Both the position numbers and the translations under genes were made by a program. A stretch of 64,000 bases of DNA, taken from NCBI RefSeq assembly GCF_001280845.1, contig NZ_LGHP01000001.1, positions 1,318,319 to 1,382,318 on the forward strand, given 5' to 3'. This DNA comes from Bacillus sp. FJAT-28004 (lineage in GTDB: Bacteria > Bacillota > Bacilli > Paenibacillales > Paenibacillaceae). Positions within the stretch are counted from its first letter, which is position 1. Each line of letters opens with the position of its first letter. This document shows positions 17,991 through 26,790 of this stretch, one piece after another. The notes beneath the pieces are model-generated. The model was not told the DNA's origin and did no database searches. It saw only the letters and a list, made by a program, of their open reading frames with translations.

Positions 17991-18173
17991 TTGCGGCATA
18001 CCGATGACCAAACCGTCTTCACGCAGACGATCCGGGACTATTTGTATAACCATTCGGAAACCTATGATCCAAGACATGATTTGAATCCGGCGCGCGAAGC
18101 GATCAGGGCTGCCGTCCGCGACTACATGCGGCTATTCGGCAGCTCGGGACAAGAGAAAGGCGGACGAGTATGA
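17991..18173 (+). pseudogene. iolJ: C-terminal remnant of iolJ (class II aldolase)
   Basis: The frame directly after iolA reads TDDQTVFTQTIRDYLYNHSE followed by TYDPRHDLNPAREAIRAAVRDYMRLFGSSG. This matches only the last helix region of class II fructose-bisphosphate-type aldolases such as IolJ (N-terminus and metal-binding histidines absent). Roughly 230 residues are missing, so it cannot be an enzyme. Its stop overlaps the iolG start (GTATGA), so reading through this stub may still couple iolG translation to iolA. Confidence 0.75.
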
Positions 18174-19201
18174 AAAAAATTAAGATTGGCATCATCGGTG
18201 CAGGCAGAATCGGCAAAATCCATGCTGACAATTTAAGAAGACACCCGCAAGCGGAAATCGTTGCGATCAGCGATCTGTTTGCCGGTCCAGAACTGACAGA
18301 GTGGGCACTAGAAAGAGGCATTCCCTTCGTGACGAAGGACAGCGAAGAGCTGCTGGCGAATCCGGACATAGACGCCGTATTCATTTGCTCTTCCACGGAT
18401 ACGCATGTGCCGCTCATTAAGCGTGCAGCGCAGCAGGGCAAGCATATTTTTTGCGAAAAGCCGGTTAGCATGGACATTCGGCAGACGGAGGAAGCGCTGG
18501 AAGAGGTTCGCAAGGCAGGGGTTCAGCTTCAAGTTGGCTTCAACCGCCGCTTCGATCATAATTTCAAGCGGATCCGCGAGCATGTACAGGCTGGAGCGAT
18601 CGGCGAAACACAACTGATCAAGATCACTTCCCGCGATCCTGCACCTCCGCCGGAAGCCTACATTAAAGTATCGGGCGGCATCTTCATGGATATGATGATC
18701 CATGATTTCGATATGGCTCGCTTCCTCTCGGGCAGCGAGGTAGAAGAAGTATACGCACAAGGGAGCGTGCTTATCGATCCGGTTTTCGGCAAGCACGGCG
18801 ACGTCGATACGGCGATCGTAATGCTCCGCTTCGCAAACGGCGCGCTTGGCGTTATCGATTGCAGCCGCAAAGCGGTTTACGGTTATGACCAACGCGCCGA
18901 AGTATTCGGGTCGAAAGGCTCCGCAGCGGCAACGAACGATCATCCTAACACGGCCGTGCTCAGTACGGAAGAAGGCATCATCAGCGAGAAGCCGCTTCAC
19001 TTCTTCCTGGAGCGTTACAATACGGCTTATATCGAAGAAACCGAACAGTTTATCAATGTTTTGCTGCAAGGCGGCGACGTTTCGGTCAGCGGAGCGGATG
19101 CCTGCCAGGCTGAGAGAATCGCGCTCGCCGCGAAGCTTTCGCTGCGCGACAACCGTAGTGTCAAGCTCTCGGAGCTTAAGGAATGGAAAGAGAGGGTGTG
19201 A
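18170..19201 (+). CDS. iolG: Inositol 2-dehydrogenase
   Basis: 343 residues, Gfo/Idh/MocA oxidoreductase. It oxidises myo-inositol to scyllo-inosose with NAD+, the first catabolic step. N-terminal Rossmann motif GIIGAGRIGKIHADNL, the family EKP motif (HIFCEKPVSMD), QVGFNRRFDHNF and the catalytic DMMIHDFDMARF region with Asp-His are all visible. Start overlaps the iolJ stub stop by 4 bases. It is placed fifth rather than first; related family members act on scyllo- or chiro-inositol, so exact specificity is less sure than the family. Confidence 0.92.
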   Translation: MKKIKIGIIGAGRIGKIHADNLRRHPQAEIVAISDLFAGPELTEWALERGIPFVTKDSEELLANPDIDAVFICSSTDTHVPLIKRAAQQGKHIFCEKPVSMDIRQTEEALEEVRKAGVQLQVGFNRRFDHNFKRIREHVQAGAIGETQLIKITSRDPAPPPEAYIKVSGGIFMDMMIHDFDMARFLSGSEVEEVYAQGSVLIDPVFGKHGDVDTAIVMLRFANGALGVIDCSRKAVYGYDQRAEVFGSKGSAAATNDHPNTAVLSTEEGIISEKPLHFFLERYNTAYIEETEQFINVLLQGGDVSVSGADACQAERIALAAKLSLRDNRSVKLSELKEWKERV

Positions 19202-19205
19202 ACGC

Positions 19206-20021
19206 ATGAGCAAACTGATCGTAAGCCCGGATCGTCAAGCTTCGGGACTTACTCCCGTACTTTCGATTACGCCGGAATCGGCAGACTGGAGCTATGTCGG
19301 TTTCGAAGTTTACCAATTGAATCCGGGGGAAAAGTTAAGCCGGACAACCGGGGAGAACGAAGTATGCCTGGTACTGCTCGGCGGATTGGCCAACGTGACG
19401 ACGACGAAATCCTCTTGGATGAATATCGGTCAAAGAATGAGCGTATTCGAGCAGACGCCGCCTTATTCTGTCTATGTTCCGAACGATGACCTGTACGAGC
19501 TTGTGGCGCTAACGAAAGTGGAGCTGGCCGTCTGTGAAGCACCCGGCAAAGGCAATCATCCCGCGCGCCTTATCGCACCGGAAGACGTTGGCGTCGAGGT
19601 CAGGGGAACGGGAACGACGCAGCGGTTCATTCACAATATTTTGCCCGAGCAAAAGCCTGCCGACAGCCTACTTGTCGTGGAAGTGTTTACGCCGGAAGGA
19701 CATTGGTCCAGCTATCCGCCCCACAAGCATGATCGCGACGCGCTTCCCGAGGAGTCGCTGCTGGAGGAAACCTACTATTATCATGTGAAGCCTGAGCAAG
19801 GCTTCGCCATCCAACGCGTCTATACGGATGACCGCTCGTTGGATGAGACTTTGGCGGTCAAAGACGGCGAAGCTGTGCTTGTTCCGCAAGGGTATCATCC
19901 CGTTTCGGCGCCTCCGGGCTACCAGGTCTACTATCTCAACGTTATGGCGGGTCCGACCCGCATCTGGAAGTTCCATAACGACCCCGATCACGCATGGATT
20001 GCAACAAGGCAGCAGCCGTAA
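19206..20021 (+). CDS. iolB: 5-deoxy-glucuronate isomerase
   Basis: 271 residues, the length usual for IolB, a bicupin metal-dependent isomerase that turns 5-deoxy-glucuronate into 2-deoxy-5-keto-gluconate for IolC. Motifs: ESADWSYVGFEVYQLNPGE, SSYPPHKHDRD (metal ligands), LEETYYYHVKPEQGFAIQRVY and GYHPVSAPPGY. ATG 19206 lies 4 bases after the iolG stop; a longer in-frame extension overlapping iolG is not real coding. Last of the catabolic genes. Confidence 0.95.
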   Translation: MSKLIVSPDRQASGLTPVLSITPESADWSYVGFEVYQLNPGEKLSRTTGENEVCLVLLGGLANVTTTKSSWMNIGQRMSVFEQTPPYSVYVPNDDLYELVALTKVELAVCEAPGKGNHPARLIAPEDVGVEVRGTGTTQRFIHNILPEQKPADSLLVVEVFTPEGHWSSYPPHKHDRDALPEESLLEETYYYHVKPEQGFAIQRVYTDDRSLDETLAVKDGEAVLVPQGYHPVSAPPGYQVYYLNVMAGPTRIWKFHNDPDHAWIATRQQP

Positions 20022-20030
20022 TCTCCGTAA

Positions 20031-20054
20031 CGTTTGCAAATCGTTTGCAAATCG
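20031..20054 (+). promoter_or_regulatory. Direct repeat CGTTTGCAAAT, two copies
   Basis: CGTTTGCAAAT appears twice with a 12-base period just after iolB and ~75-100 bases before the LacI-type gene. Each contains the palindrome TTTGCAAA. This may be an autoregulatory operator or a cre-like element; position is the only support. Confidence 0.35.
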
Positions 20055-20130
20055 AGCGGATAAATCGGATAATATCCGGGTAAGGAGGCTTATTGCCTGT
20101 CCTTAACATCCGACGATAATGAGGTTGGGC

Positions 20131-21141
20131 ATGAAAGCGACCACGATATATGATGTTGCCAAGGAGGCGGGCGTCTCCATCGCGACCGTCTCCAATGCGA
20201 TAAATGGCAAAGGAAAAGTAAGCAGCAAAAAACGTGATGAAATTTTCAAGGTAATGGAGCGACTCCAGTACCAGCCAAGCGTAATCGCTTCGGCATTGAT
20301 GGGCAAGAAAACATACACAATCGGGCTTCTGATTCCTGATGTATCCAACCCCTTTTTCTCAGAGATTGCCCGTTCTGTAGAGGATTTAGCTCATTCCGAA
20401 GGGTATAGCGTCATCGTCTGCAGTACGGACAACAAAGATGACCGGGTAGAGAAATATATTCGGCTGCTGGAGCAAAAAAGCGTAGACGGCATTTTGATCG
20501 GGACCGGTGTGGAAAATGCAGATATTTTGAGGCAGCTGGCGGAAAAATCGCTGTCTATCGTCATGATCGCAAGGGAAGCCGCCGCGATGCCAGTTCATAG
20601 CGTGCTGACAGACGACTTCAAGGGCGGGGGGCTTGCCGCCGAGCATTTGCTTGGCAGAGGCCATCACCGAATTGCGGTGTTGTCTGAAAATTTCAAAGTA
20701 ACCAGCAGCCTCGAGCGGGTAAGAGGGTTTAGATTCGCGTTGTTTGAGGCGGGAATTACCCTTGACGAAGCTAACATTATCTCGTGCGAGTCCAGTATTA
20801 GAGATGGCAAACGGGCGGCAGAGGCTCTCATCCGCGGGGAAAACCGTCCGTCGGCGATATTTTGCTGCAATGATTTGCTTGCGATCGGTGCATTGCAAGC
20901 CGCCAAGGAAGCAGGAGTACGGGTACCGGAGCAGTTGTCGATTATCGGCTTTGACGATACGATTCTGTCTACCGTGACGAATCCGGCGCTTACGACGATC
21001 GCACAGCCGATGGACCAAATGGTCAAGCTGGCATTTGACTTGCTGATCCGCAGCGTGGAGAACGCGAACGAGATTAAGCAAAGGATCGTCATGCAGCCCG
21101 AGCTGATCGTCAGGGAATCGACAAGCTCGCCGGCAAATTAA
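20131..21141 (+). CDS. LacI-family transcriptional regulator, probable iol repressor
   Basis: 336 residues. N-terminal LacI helix-turn-helix TIYDVAKEAGVSIATVSNAI followed by the hinge (SVIASALMGKKTYTIGLLIPD), then a periplasmic-binding-protein-like effector domain ending LTTIAQPMDQMVKLAFDLLI. ATG 20131 is preferred to ATG 20119 because GAGG lies just before it. It follows iolB by ~110 bases. The effector is probably an inositol pathway intermediate and the sites probably the TAAGCGCTTA palindromes before iolD; both are inferences. Bacillus uses a DeoR-type IolR instead. Confidence 0.88.
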   Translation: MKATTIYDVAKEAGVSIATVSNAINGKGKVSSKKRDEIFKVMERLQYQPSVIASALMGKKTYTIGLLIPDVSNPFFSEIARSVEDLAHSEGYSVIVCSTDNKDDRVEKYIRLLEQKSVDGILIGTGVENADILRQLAEKSLSIVMIAREAAAMPVHSVLTDDFKGGGLAAEHLLGRGHHRIAVLSENFKVTSSLERVRGFRFALFEAGITLDEANIISCESSIRDGKRAAEALIRGENRPSAIFCCNDLLAIGALQAAKEAGVRVPEQLSIIGFDDTILSTVTNPALTTIAQPMDQMVKLAFDLLIRSVENANEIKQRIVMQPELIVRESTSSPAN

Positions 21142-21164
21142 TAGGGGGGAAGGCTGTTTGGCAT

Positions 21165-21692
21165 ATGGAGAAAAGATTAATCGTATTTCTGGATAGTGGC
21201 GACACGATTATCGATGAGTCAACGGAAGTAAGGGATGATGAGGGAATCGTGCTGCGCGCAGAGCTGATTCCGGGCGCAGACGTCATGGTCAAAACGTTGT
21301 TCGACAAAGGGTATACGCTTGCGCTGGTCGCTGATGGCGACGCGCAATCGTTCAAGAACGTATTCAAGCAGCACGGGCTTTACGATTATTTTACAACCAT
21401 GATCTATTCTGAAACCGTGAAAGCAAGCAAACCGAGTCCACGTATGTTCAAGGCTGCCGTAGGCGCTTTGGATCTGTCCGAGGCGGATTTCCCTCGCATC
21501 GTCATGATTGGCAACAATTTGAGCCGTGATATGAAGGGCGCCAATGCTTTGGGCATTACGAGTATCTTCCAAAGCTGGACGCCACGCTACCCGCACGCGC
21601 CAGCCGATGAGTCGGAGCGACCGACCTATACGGTGCGCGAACCGCTTGAACTGGTAGAGTTGATAGAGCGGTTGAACGCCGAGCTTTCCTAA
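21165..21692 (+). CDS. HAD-superfamily phosphatase
   Basis: 175 residues. Motif I is DSGDT (FLDSGDTIID), motif II Ser/Thr near ADGD, motif III Lys in KASKPSPRMF and motif IV GNNLSRDMKGA; so a HAD phosphatase of the phosphoglycolate/beta-phosphoglucomutase-like group with a very small cap. GGGGGGAAGG lies ~10 bases before ATG. Only 24 bases separate it from the LacI-type gene, so it belongs to the iol transcription unit and may clear a phosphorylated by-product (guess). Terminator follows. Confidence 0.75.
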   Translation: MEKRLIVFLDSGDTIIDESTEVRDDEGIVLRAELIPGADVMVKTLFDKGYTLALVADGDAQSFKNVFKQHGLYDYFTTMIYSETVKASKPSPRMFKAAVGALDLSEADFPRIVMIGNNLSRDMKGANALGITSIFQSWTPRYPHAPADESERPTYTVREPLELVELIERLNAELS

Positions 21693-21999
21693 TACGCGCT
21701 ACGAAGCTATCGGACTTATACTTATAAAATGAGAGAAGCCCTTCAGGCAGCCTGAAGGGCTATTCTTCTATTCTGTCTGCCGCAGGCGGGCCGAATTCGT
21801 TCATCAGGTATTATTGTATGTATTTACATTTTCATTCCGTAGTATAATGGGTGTTAGGCTGATCCTTAGCCTGCAAATGAAAATTGAAGTTGTATTTTTC
21901 ACCTTAATTCTTTAGGATTAAGTATTAAGGAATGAAATGATAATGAATATGTTGAATAGATGTATTAATCAGGCTTCTATATGGATGTGAGGGATTTTC
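21693..21999. other. Intergenic region between iol operon and ROK regulator
   Basis: About 300 bases. Apart from the iol terminator it holds AT-rich sequence with TATAAT at 21843-21848 (no well-spaced -35) and CTTAAT/ATTAAG arms near 21903-21922 that could be an operator. No small gene was seen. Confidence 0.4.
21737..21761 (+). terminator. Terminator of the iol operon
   Basis: Perfect 11-base arms AGCCCTTCAGG and CCTGAAGGGCT with a CAG loop; the following tract (ATTCTTCTATTCT) is only moderately T-rich. Confidence 0.75.
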
Positions 22000-23193
22000 T
22001 TGAGCTCGACCACGCTAAGAACATTATCTGGTACTAACCTAGAAGACGTACAGGAAATGAATCGATCTTTAGTCATGCGATTGGTAAGGAAAAATCAAAT
22101 TTGCTCCCGAGCTGAAATAGCCCAAGCCTCTGGGTTAAAACAATCGACCATTACTAATATTATCAATGAGATGATTAATTGGGGTTTAATTGTCGAAACT
22201 GGCATGATCGAAGGGAAAAAAGGGCGCCGCTCAATCGGAATTAAATTAAATAGTGAATATTATAAAATCATAGGAATTAGACTTACACGCACATCCATTT
22301 CGGTTGGTTTGTATGATTTGAACGGCACTGAATATGGACTCCAGAAGTTATCGATCAATCCTGGTGAAGGTTCCGCCATTGCATTTAAGAAAATGAAGGA
22401 TTTAATTACCGAAGCCATTTCAACGAATACGGTTGGTAAAATATATGCAATCGGAATGGCTACTCCAGGTCCATTATTCCGCAATGAAGGTCGAATTGCC
22501 TTGATGTCCAACTTCCCTGGCTGGGAAAAAATAAATATACAGGAAGAATTGACACGTGAATATGAAATCCCTGTTTATTTAGAGCATGACGCCAAAGCAG
22601 GCGGGATGGCGCATTGGTGGTTTGGTGATCATCAAGATCACGGTGTCCTCATCTTTGTAACCGCTGGACAAGGGGTTGGGGCTGGTATCGTTGTCGATGG
22701 TACAGTATATCGCGGCTCCCTGGGTATGGCTGGCGAGATTGGTCATATGAGTATCGATTACAACGGTCCCAAATGTGAATGCGGTCATAATGGTTGCCTC
22801 GAGCTTTACTGTTCGACTTCCTCACTTCTACGTGTGCTTGGAGATGAATACACTTCAATCCAAGCCGTTTGCCAAGCTCTAGAAGCTGGTAATCCAATCG
22901 TTGAAGAAGCCGTACAGAGAGCGGCATGGTTTCTTGGTTTTGGTCTGGTAAATGTCGTCAATGTATATAACCCTAGCCAGATCGTATTGGGAGACGAGTT
23001 TGCGGCGGTGGGAGATCGATTACTAAATACCGTATCACAGGTCATACAACAAAATGTTTTGACGGATGTATGGAATCGTTTGGAAATTAAGCTTGCACCA
23101 GCAGATAAGGATTTCATGTTAATTGGTGCAGCTACAATAGCTATTGATAATCTGTTGAATCAACCATCCGTTCATTTATGGCCTAAGGCTTAG
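22000..23193 (+). CDS. ROK-family transcriptional regulator (XylR/NagC type)
   Basis: 397 residues. The N-terminal winged helix (LVMRLVRKNQICSRAEIAQASGLKQSTITNIINEM) is followed by a ROK sugar-binding domain with GVGAGIVVDGTVYRGSLGMAGEIGHM and the zinc motif CECGHNGCLE. The sugar-kinase phosphate loop is degenerate, as in regulators. The start is TTG 22000 with GTGAGGG ~7 bases upstream; ATG 22057 would cut into the DNA-binding part. It precedes the kinase/GH32/transporter genes after a terminator and probably represses them in the absence of the sugar. Confidence 0.88.
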   Translation: MSSTTLRTLSGTNLEDVQEMNRSLVMRLVRKNQICSRAEIAQASGLKQSTITNIINEMINWGLIVETGMIEGKKGRRSIGIKLNSEYYKIIGIRLTRTSISVGLYDLNGTEYGLQKLSINPGEGSAIAFKKMKDLITEAISTNTVGKIYAIGMATPGPLFRNEGRIALMSNFPGWEKINIQEELTREYEIPVYLEHDAKAGGMAHWWFGDHQDHGVLIFVTAGQGVGAGIVVDGTVYRGSLGMAGEIGHMSIDYNGPKCECGHNGCLELYCSTSSLLRVLGDEYTSIQAVCQALEAGNPIVEEAVQRAAWFLGFGLVNVVNVYNPSQIVLGDEFAAVGDRLLNTVSQVIQQNVLTDVWNRLEIKLAPADKDFMLIGAATIAIDNLLNQPSVHLWPKA

Positions 23194-23211
23194 CATAGTG
23201 TCACCTTCAAG

Positions 23212-23246
23212 AGAGTGCCCTTTTCAAAAAAGGCGCTCTTTTTTTG
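23212..23246 (+). terminator. Terminator after the ROK regulator
   Basis: AGAGTGCC-CTTTT pairs with AAAAAGGCGCTCT (one G-T and one mismatch), followed by seven to eight T. Confidence 0.75.
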
Positions 23247-23261
23247 TGCGCGAAAATCAGC

Positions 23262-23335
23262 TTAAAACATAGTTTTTAAGGTGCATATATTTTTTAAAAA
23301 AATGTATTGATTGAATGAATTGATTGATCTATAAT
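23262..23335 (+). promoter_or_regulatory. Promoter of the fructan-type operon with upstream inverted repeat
   Basis: TTGATT (23307-23312) and TATAAT (23330-23335) with an exact 17-base spacer form a strong sigma-A promoter 50 bases before the kinase start. An imperfect palindrome CTTAAAA...TTTTTAAG (about 23262-23281) lies just upstream, and ATTGATTGA repeats fill the spacer; either could bind the ROK regulator. Confidence 0.65.
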
Positions 23336-23386
23336 CATCTTAATTAATACCAAATATTGAAAGTACAAAAGTAAGGGGGCGCATCC

Positions 23387-24865
23387 ATGATACTTGGTAT
23401 TGATATCGGTACCTCAAGTGTGAAATCGATGGTTATGGATCTCAGTGGTAATATTCTCGGTATCGCTCAAAAAGAGTATTCCATTGATATTCCGACCGAA
23501 GGGTATGCAGAGCAAGATCCGGAGGTATGGTGGGAGATCGTTTGCAGCACCTGCTCTAATGCAATCAGTCAATCGTCTAAGAACGGGAGTGAGATTAAAG
23601 CTGTTGGTCTTTCAGGTCAAATGCACGGTCTTGTCGCTTTAGATGCAAACGCTGACATTATACGACCTGCCATTATATGGTGTGATCAAAGGGCGATTTC
23701 ACAAAAGGATAAGGTAGAGGCGCTTTTTTCAAAAGAAGAGTTAGGTGAGCTTATCCAGAATCCGGTGGCTACTGGATTTCAGTTGCTTTCGCTGCTCTGG
23801 ATGCAGGAACACGAGCCGGACAACTATAGGAGAATACATAAGGTTCTAACGACAAAGGATTATATCCGTTATCGGCTAACGGGTGAGATTGCTTCAGAGA
23901 TGTCGGATGCCTCAGGAACTGCGGCTTTTAGTGTGGCTGGACATGAATGGTCATTTGAGTTATTGGAGCGAGTTGGCATCGACCCGGATCTGTTCCCTTC
24001 TGTTCGGTATTCCTGGGAAGTCAGCGGTGTAGTTACACGGGAAGCATCTATTCAGAGCTTACTCTGTGCGGATATTCCGGTCGTGTTTGGAGGAGCCGAC
24101 CAGCCGATGCAAGCTGTTGGCAACGGCATTATTAATCCGGGAGTTGTCTCATGTACGCTCGGAACAGGAGGCCAATTGCTAGCCCCCATATTACAGCCGA
24201 CTTATGATCCAAAGCTAAGGGTACATACCTACGTACACTCGGTACCTGACAGATGGTATCTGCTCGGAGCAACGATGAGTGCTGGTTTATCCTTGAAATG
24301 GTTGGCTCACAATATCCTTAATAAGCTGGATTACGGCCTTCTGGATGAAAGTGCTAGTCACATTAACGCAGGCAGCGAGGGTCTTCTCTTTCTACCTTAT
24401 TTGATTGGTGATCGAACGCCGTATATGGATCCTAACGCTAAAGGGATGTTTTTCGGACTCCACCTCAATCATCGTAGTGATCATATGGTGAGGTCAGTTT
24501 TGGAGGGAGTAGCTTACTCTCAGAGAGATGGACTGGAAATATTTAAATCGTTGGATGTCCAAATAAATCGGGTAATCGTCTCAGGTGGGGGGGCCAGAAG
24601 CGCCTTGTGGAAACAAATTCTGGCGGATGTGTTCGGGCAAGAGGTGTATACCAGCTCCATGACAGAACATGCTTGTGTTGGGGCGGCAATCACAGCTGCC
24701 GTTGGGGTCGGCTTATATGATAGCTTTGAGGAGGCATGCTCGGTAATCGTTAAGATGAACGAAGAGCCAGTAGTCCCTAATGCAATAAATAAGAGTCTCT
24801 ATGATCATCAATACGGTCTATACAAAGAGCTTTACCAGAAAAATAGAGAATTATTTGCTTACTAA
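23387..24865 (+). CDS. FGGY-family carbohydrate kinase, xylulokinase-like
   Basis: 492 residues. N-terminal LGIDIGTSSVKSMVMD (phosphate 1 motif), AVGLSGQMHGLVALD and WCDQR, which are hallmark sequences of xylulokinase, then GGADQPMQAVGNGI and the C-terminal RVIVSGGGARSALWKQILADV. It phosphorylates a ketose in the cytoplasm. AAGGGGG lies 8-10 bases before ATG 23387. In a cluster otherwise pointing to fructans, its true substrate may be another ketose (fructose-related or tagatose-like), so I do not assign xylB. The GH32-like gene follows after 32 bases. Confidence 0.88.
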   Translation: MILGIDIGTSSVKSMVMDLSGNILGIAQKEYSIDIPTEGYAEQDPEVWWEIVCSTCSNAISQSSKNGSEIKAVGLSGQMHGLVALDANADIIRPAIIWCDQRAISQKDKVEALFSKEELGELIQNPVATGFQLLSLLWMQEHEPDNYRRIHKVLTTKDYIRYRLTGEIASEMSDASGTAAFSVAGHEWSFELLERVGIDPDLFPSVRYSWEVSGVVTREASIQSLLCADIPVVFGGADQPMQAVGNGIINPGVVSCTLGTGGQLLAPILQPTYDPKLRVHTYVHSVPDRWYLLGATMSAGLSLKWLAHNILNKLDYGLLDESASHINAGSEGLLFLPYLIGDRTPYMDPNAKGMFFGLHLNHRSDHMVRSVLEGVAYSQRDGLEIFKSLDVQINRVIVSGGGARSALWKQILADVFGQEVYTSSMTEHACVGAAITAAVGVGLYDSFEEACSVIVKMNEEPVVPNAINKSLYDHQYGLYKELYQKNRELFAY

Positions 24866-24897
24866 TATTCTCCTAAATGATGAAAGGGGCAAGAAAC

Positions 24898-26766
24898 ATG
24901 AACAAGAATACTGAGTTTGTACCGAGTGAAGTTATTTTGAATGAGGGTGGAACTGTTGCAACTATTGACTGGGGTTTAGTAGAAGCGACAACGATTCTAT
25001 TATCGCTCTCCGAAATAACAGAGGGACAGGTATTGCGAGTTTATACAGAGGATATGCAAGATATAATCCGGCTTGAACTGGTATTTCTGCCTGAATCGAA
25101 AGCGCTTACTTTTGTGGCGGAGATCTATACCGATGCAAAGGAAACACCGCTAAAGCTGTTCGCACCCATGGAGGTTCTTCAAAAGGCTGAGCAGCTTAAG
25201 GTGATGATCCGGTATAACGGATTTCATCTCGCTCTGCATATGGATGGTGTACTGATTGATGAGGAATGGCCAATGGGGTCCATTAATCTCCGAGAGGTGA
25301 CTATCGATTGGGCAAAAATCAAACAGGGAAGATTGCTTAATTATGAAATCAGCCAGCAAGAGATGTTCGAGCTTTTCGGTGACGAGAAGCAGGTGGAACA
25401 GAAGGCCAATGAGCTATTGGGCGAGGAATCCACTTCCGTTCAATATTGGCGCCCGCGCGGCTTCAACACTGGCGTTGGTGACTGTATGCCCTATTTCGAT
25501 GGTCGTACATTTCATATTTTCTACTTATTTGATCGCCGGGGTCATGGAAGTAAATGGGGGTTAGGGGCTCATCAATGGGCACACATGTCTTCGGATAATC
25601 TCAGGGACTGGCAGCACTTTCCCCTTTCTGTGGCTATAACCGAACAATGGGAAGGATCAATCTGTACGGGGTCCATTATTCAGGATAATACTCATTATTA
25701 TGCATACTACGCGGTTCGTGCTGTTGATGGCTCACCAGCCCGCTTAACCTTTGCTACGAGCGTTGATGGGGTTGATTTCGAGAAGTCAGGTGTTTATATC
25801 CCACTATCGGGCCGATATCATCTCAGTTCGGTGAGGGATCCACATGTGTTTAGAGAAGATAACGGTACCTATCACATGTTGATCACGACGAGCATCATGG
25901 ACGGTGACATTGCACAGGGCTGTCTAGCACATATGACTTCTACTGACCTCAGGACGTGGGTGGAACACACGCCGTTTATTGTTCCCGGTTACCATGACCA
26001 ACCGGAATGCTCTGACTATTTTGAATGGAACGGTTGGTACTATCTCATATTTAGTAATGATGGTACTGCAAGATATCGCTATTCCCGTAATAAATTTGGT
26101 CCTTGGATTAGACCGGCCGTAGATATTATTGATGGTGTTCAGTTACGTGTACCTAAGTCAGCTGCCTACAAAGACGGGAGAAGATTAGTTGTTGGTTTCT
26201 TGTCTGAACCAGGAAGATATGGCGGTGAACTCGTCATTCGTGAGCTAATACAGCACTCGGATGGTTCTCTAGGTACAAATTTCGTAGAGGAACTACATGA
26301 TTACACTGATTCCAAGAACATGATGCAAACAATAGAGTCGTTCACTCTGGACAATTTGGAAGGTTATGCTGCAGGCGGCCATTTGCGAATAGAGAACGAT
26401 TATTATCTTAAATTTAAAGTCATTCCAGCATACCCGAATATGTACTATGGCTTCACTCTAGCTCATTCAGATAAATTCGATCATGGCAATGAAGTCAGGT
26501 TCGATCCTGCGGGACGAAAATTGGGAATACATCAGATAAATAGCAGTAGCTTCTCGCAAGATGAAGCCACATCCCTCTATAATATCAATGATTTGGATCA
26601 AGAGGTTATTGTGGAAGCCGTTGTGACTAAAGAGTATATAGATCTTTGCGTGAATGGCGTAAGGACGATGATAAGCAGATCTGGAAAGCAATATAATTAT
26701 CTCCGATTCTATTCACAATTTGGGACGGCGGAATTTCACAATATTACATATCGTGAATTGGAATGA
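24898..26766 (+). CDS. Divergent GH32-like (GH-J clan) glycosidase with extra N-terminal beta domain
   Basis: 622 residues, no signal peptide. Residues ~175-470 fit the five-bladed propeller of GH32: the first Asp box is VGDCMPYFDG (Asp195) in place of the usual WMNDPNG, the second is RDPHVF (Asp314) and the acid/base box is PECSDYF (Glu370) in place of ECPD. About 170 residues before and 130 after form beta-rich domains. ATG 24898 has GAAAGGGG 8 bases upstream and is preferred to ATG 24877. It likely cleaves a fructosyl-containing oligosaccharide in the cytoplasm, but the altered first box makes the substrate uncertain. Confidence 0.75.
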   Translation: MNKNTEFVPSEVILNEGGTVATIDWGLVEATTILLSLSEITEGQVLRVYTEDMQDIIRLELVFLPESKALTFVAEIYTDAKETPLKLFAPMEVLQKAEQLKVMIRYNGFHLALHMDGVLIDEEWPMGSINLREVTIDWAKIKQGRLLNYEISQQEMFELFGDEKQVEQKANELLGEESTSVQYWRPRGFNTGVGDCMPYFDGRTFHIFYLFDRRGHGSKWGLGAHQWAHMSSDNLRDWQHFPLSVAITEQWEGSICTGSIIQDNTHYYAYYAVRAVDGSPARLTFATSVDGVDFEKSGVYIPLSGRYHLSSVRDPHVFREDNGTYHMLITTSIMDGDIAQGCLAHMTSTDLRTWVEHTPFIVPGYHDQPECSDYFEWNGWYYLIFSNDGTARYRYSRNKFGPWIRPAVDIIDGVQLRVPKSAAYKDGRRLVVGFLSEPGRYGGELVIRELIQHSDGSLGTNFVEELHDYTDSKNMMQTIESFTLDNLEGYAAGGHLRIENDYYLKFKVIPAYPNMYYGFTLAHSDKFDHGNEVRFDPAGRKLGIHQINSSSFSQDEATSLYNINDLDQEVIVEAVVTKEYIDLCVNGVRTMISRSGKQYNYLRFYSQFGTAEFHNITYRELE

Positions 26767-26790
26767 TAGGGGAACTGGAGGCCAACAGCT

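Noticed and set aside
18846-19205. N-terminal extension of iolB overlapping iolG
   Set aside because: The extension is an out-of-frame shadow of iolG; the family N-terminus begins exactly at ATG 19206 and gives the usual 271 residues.
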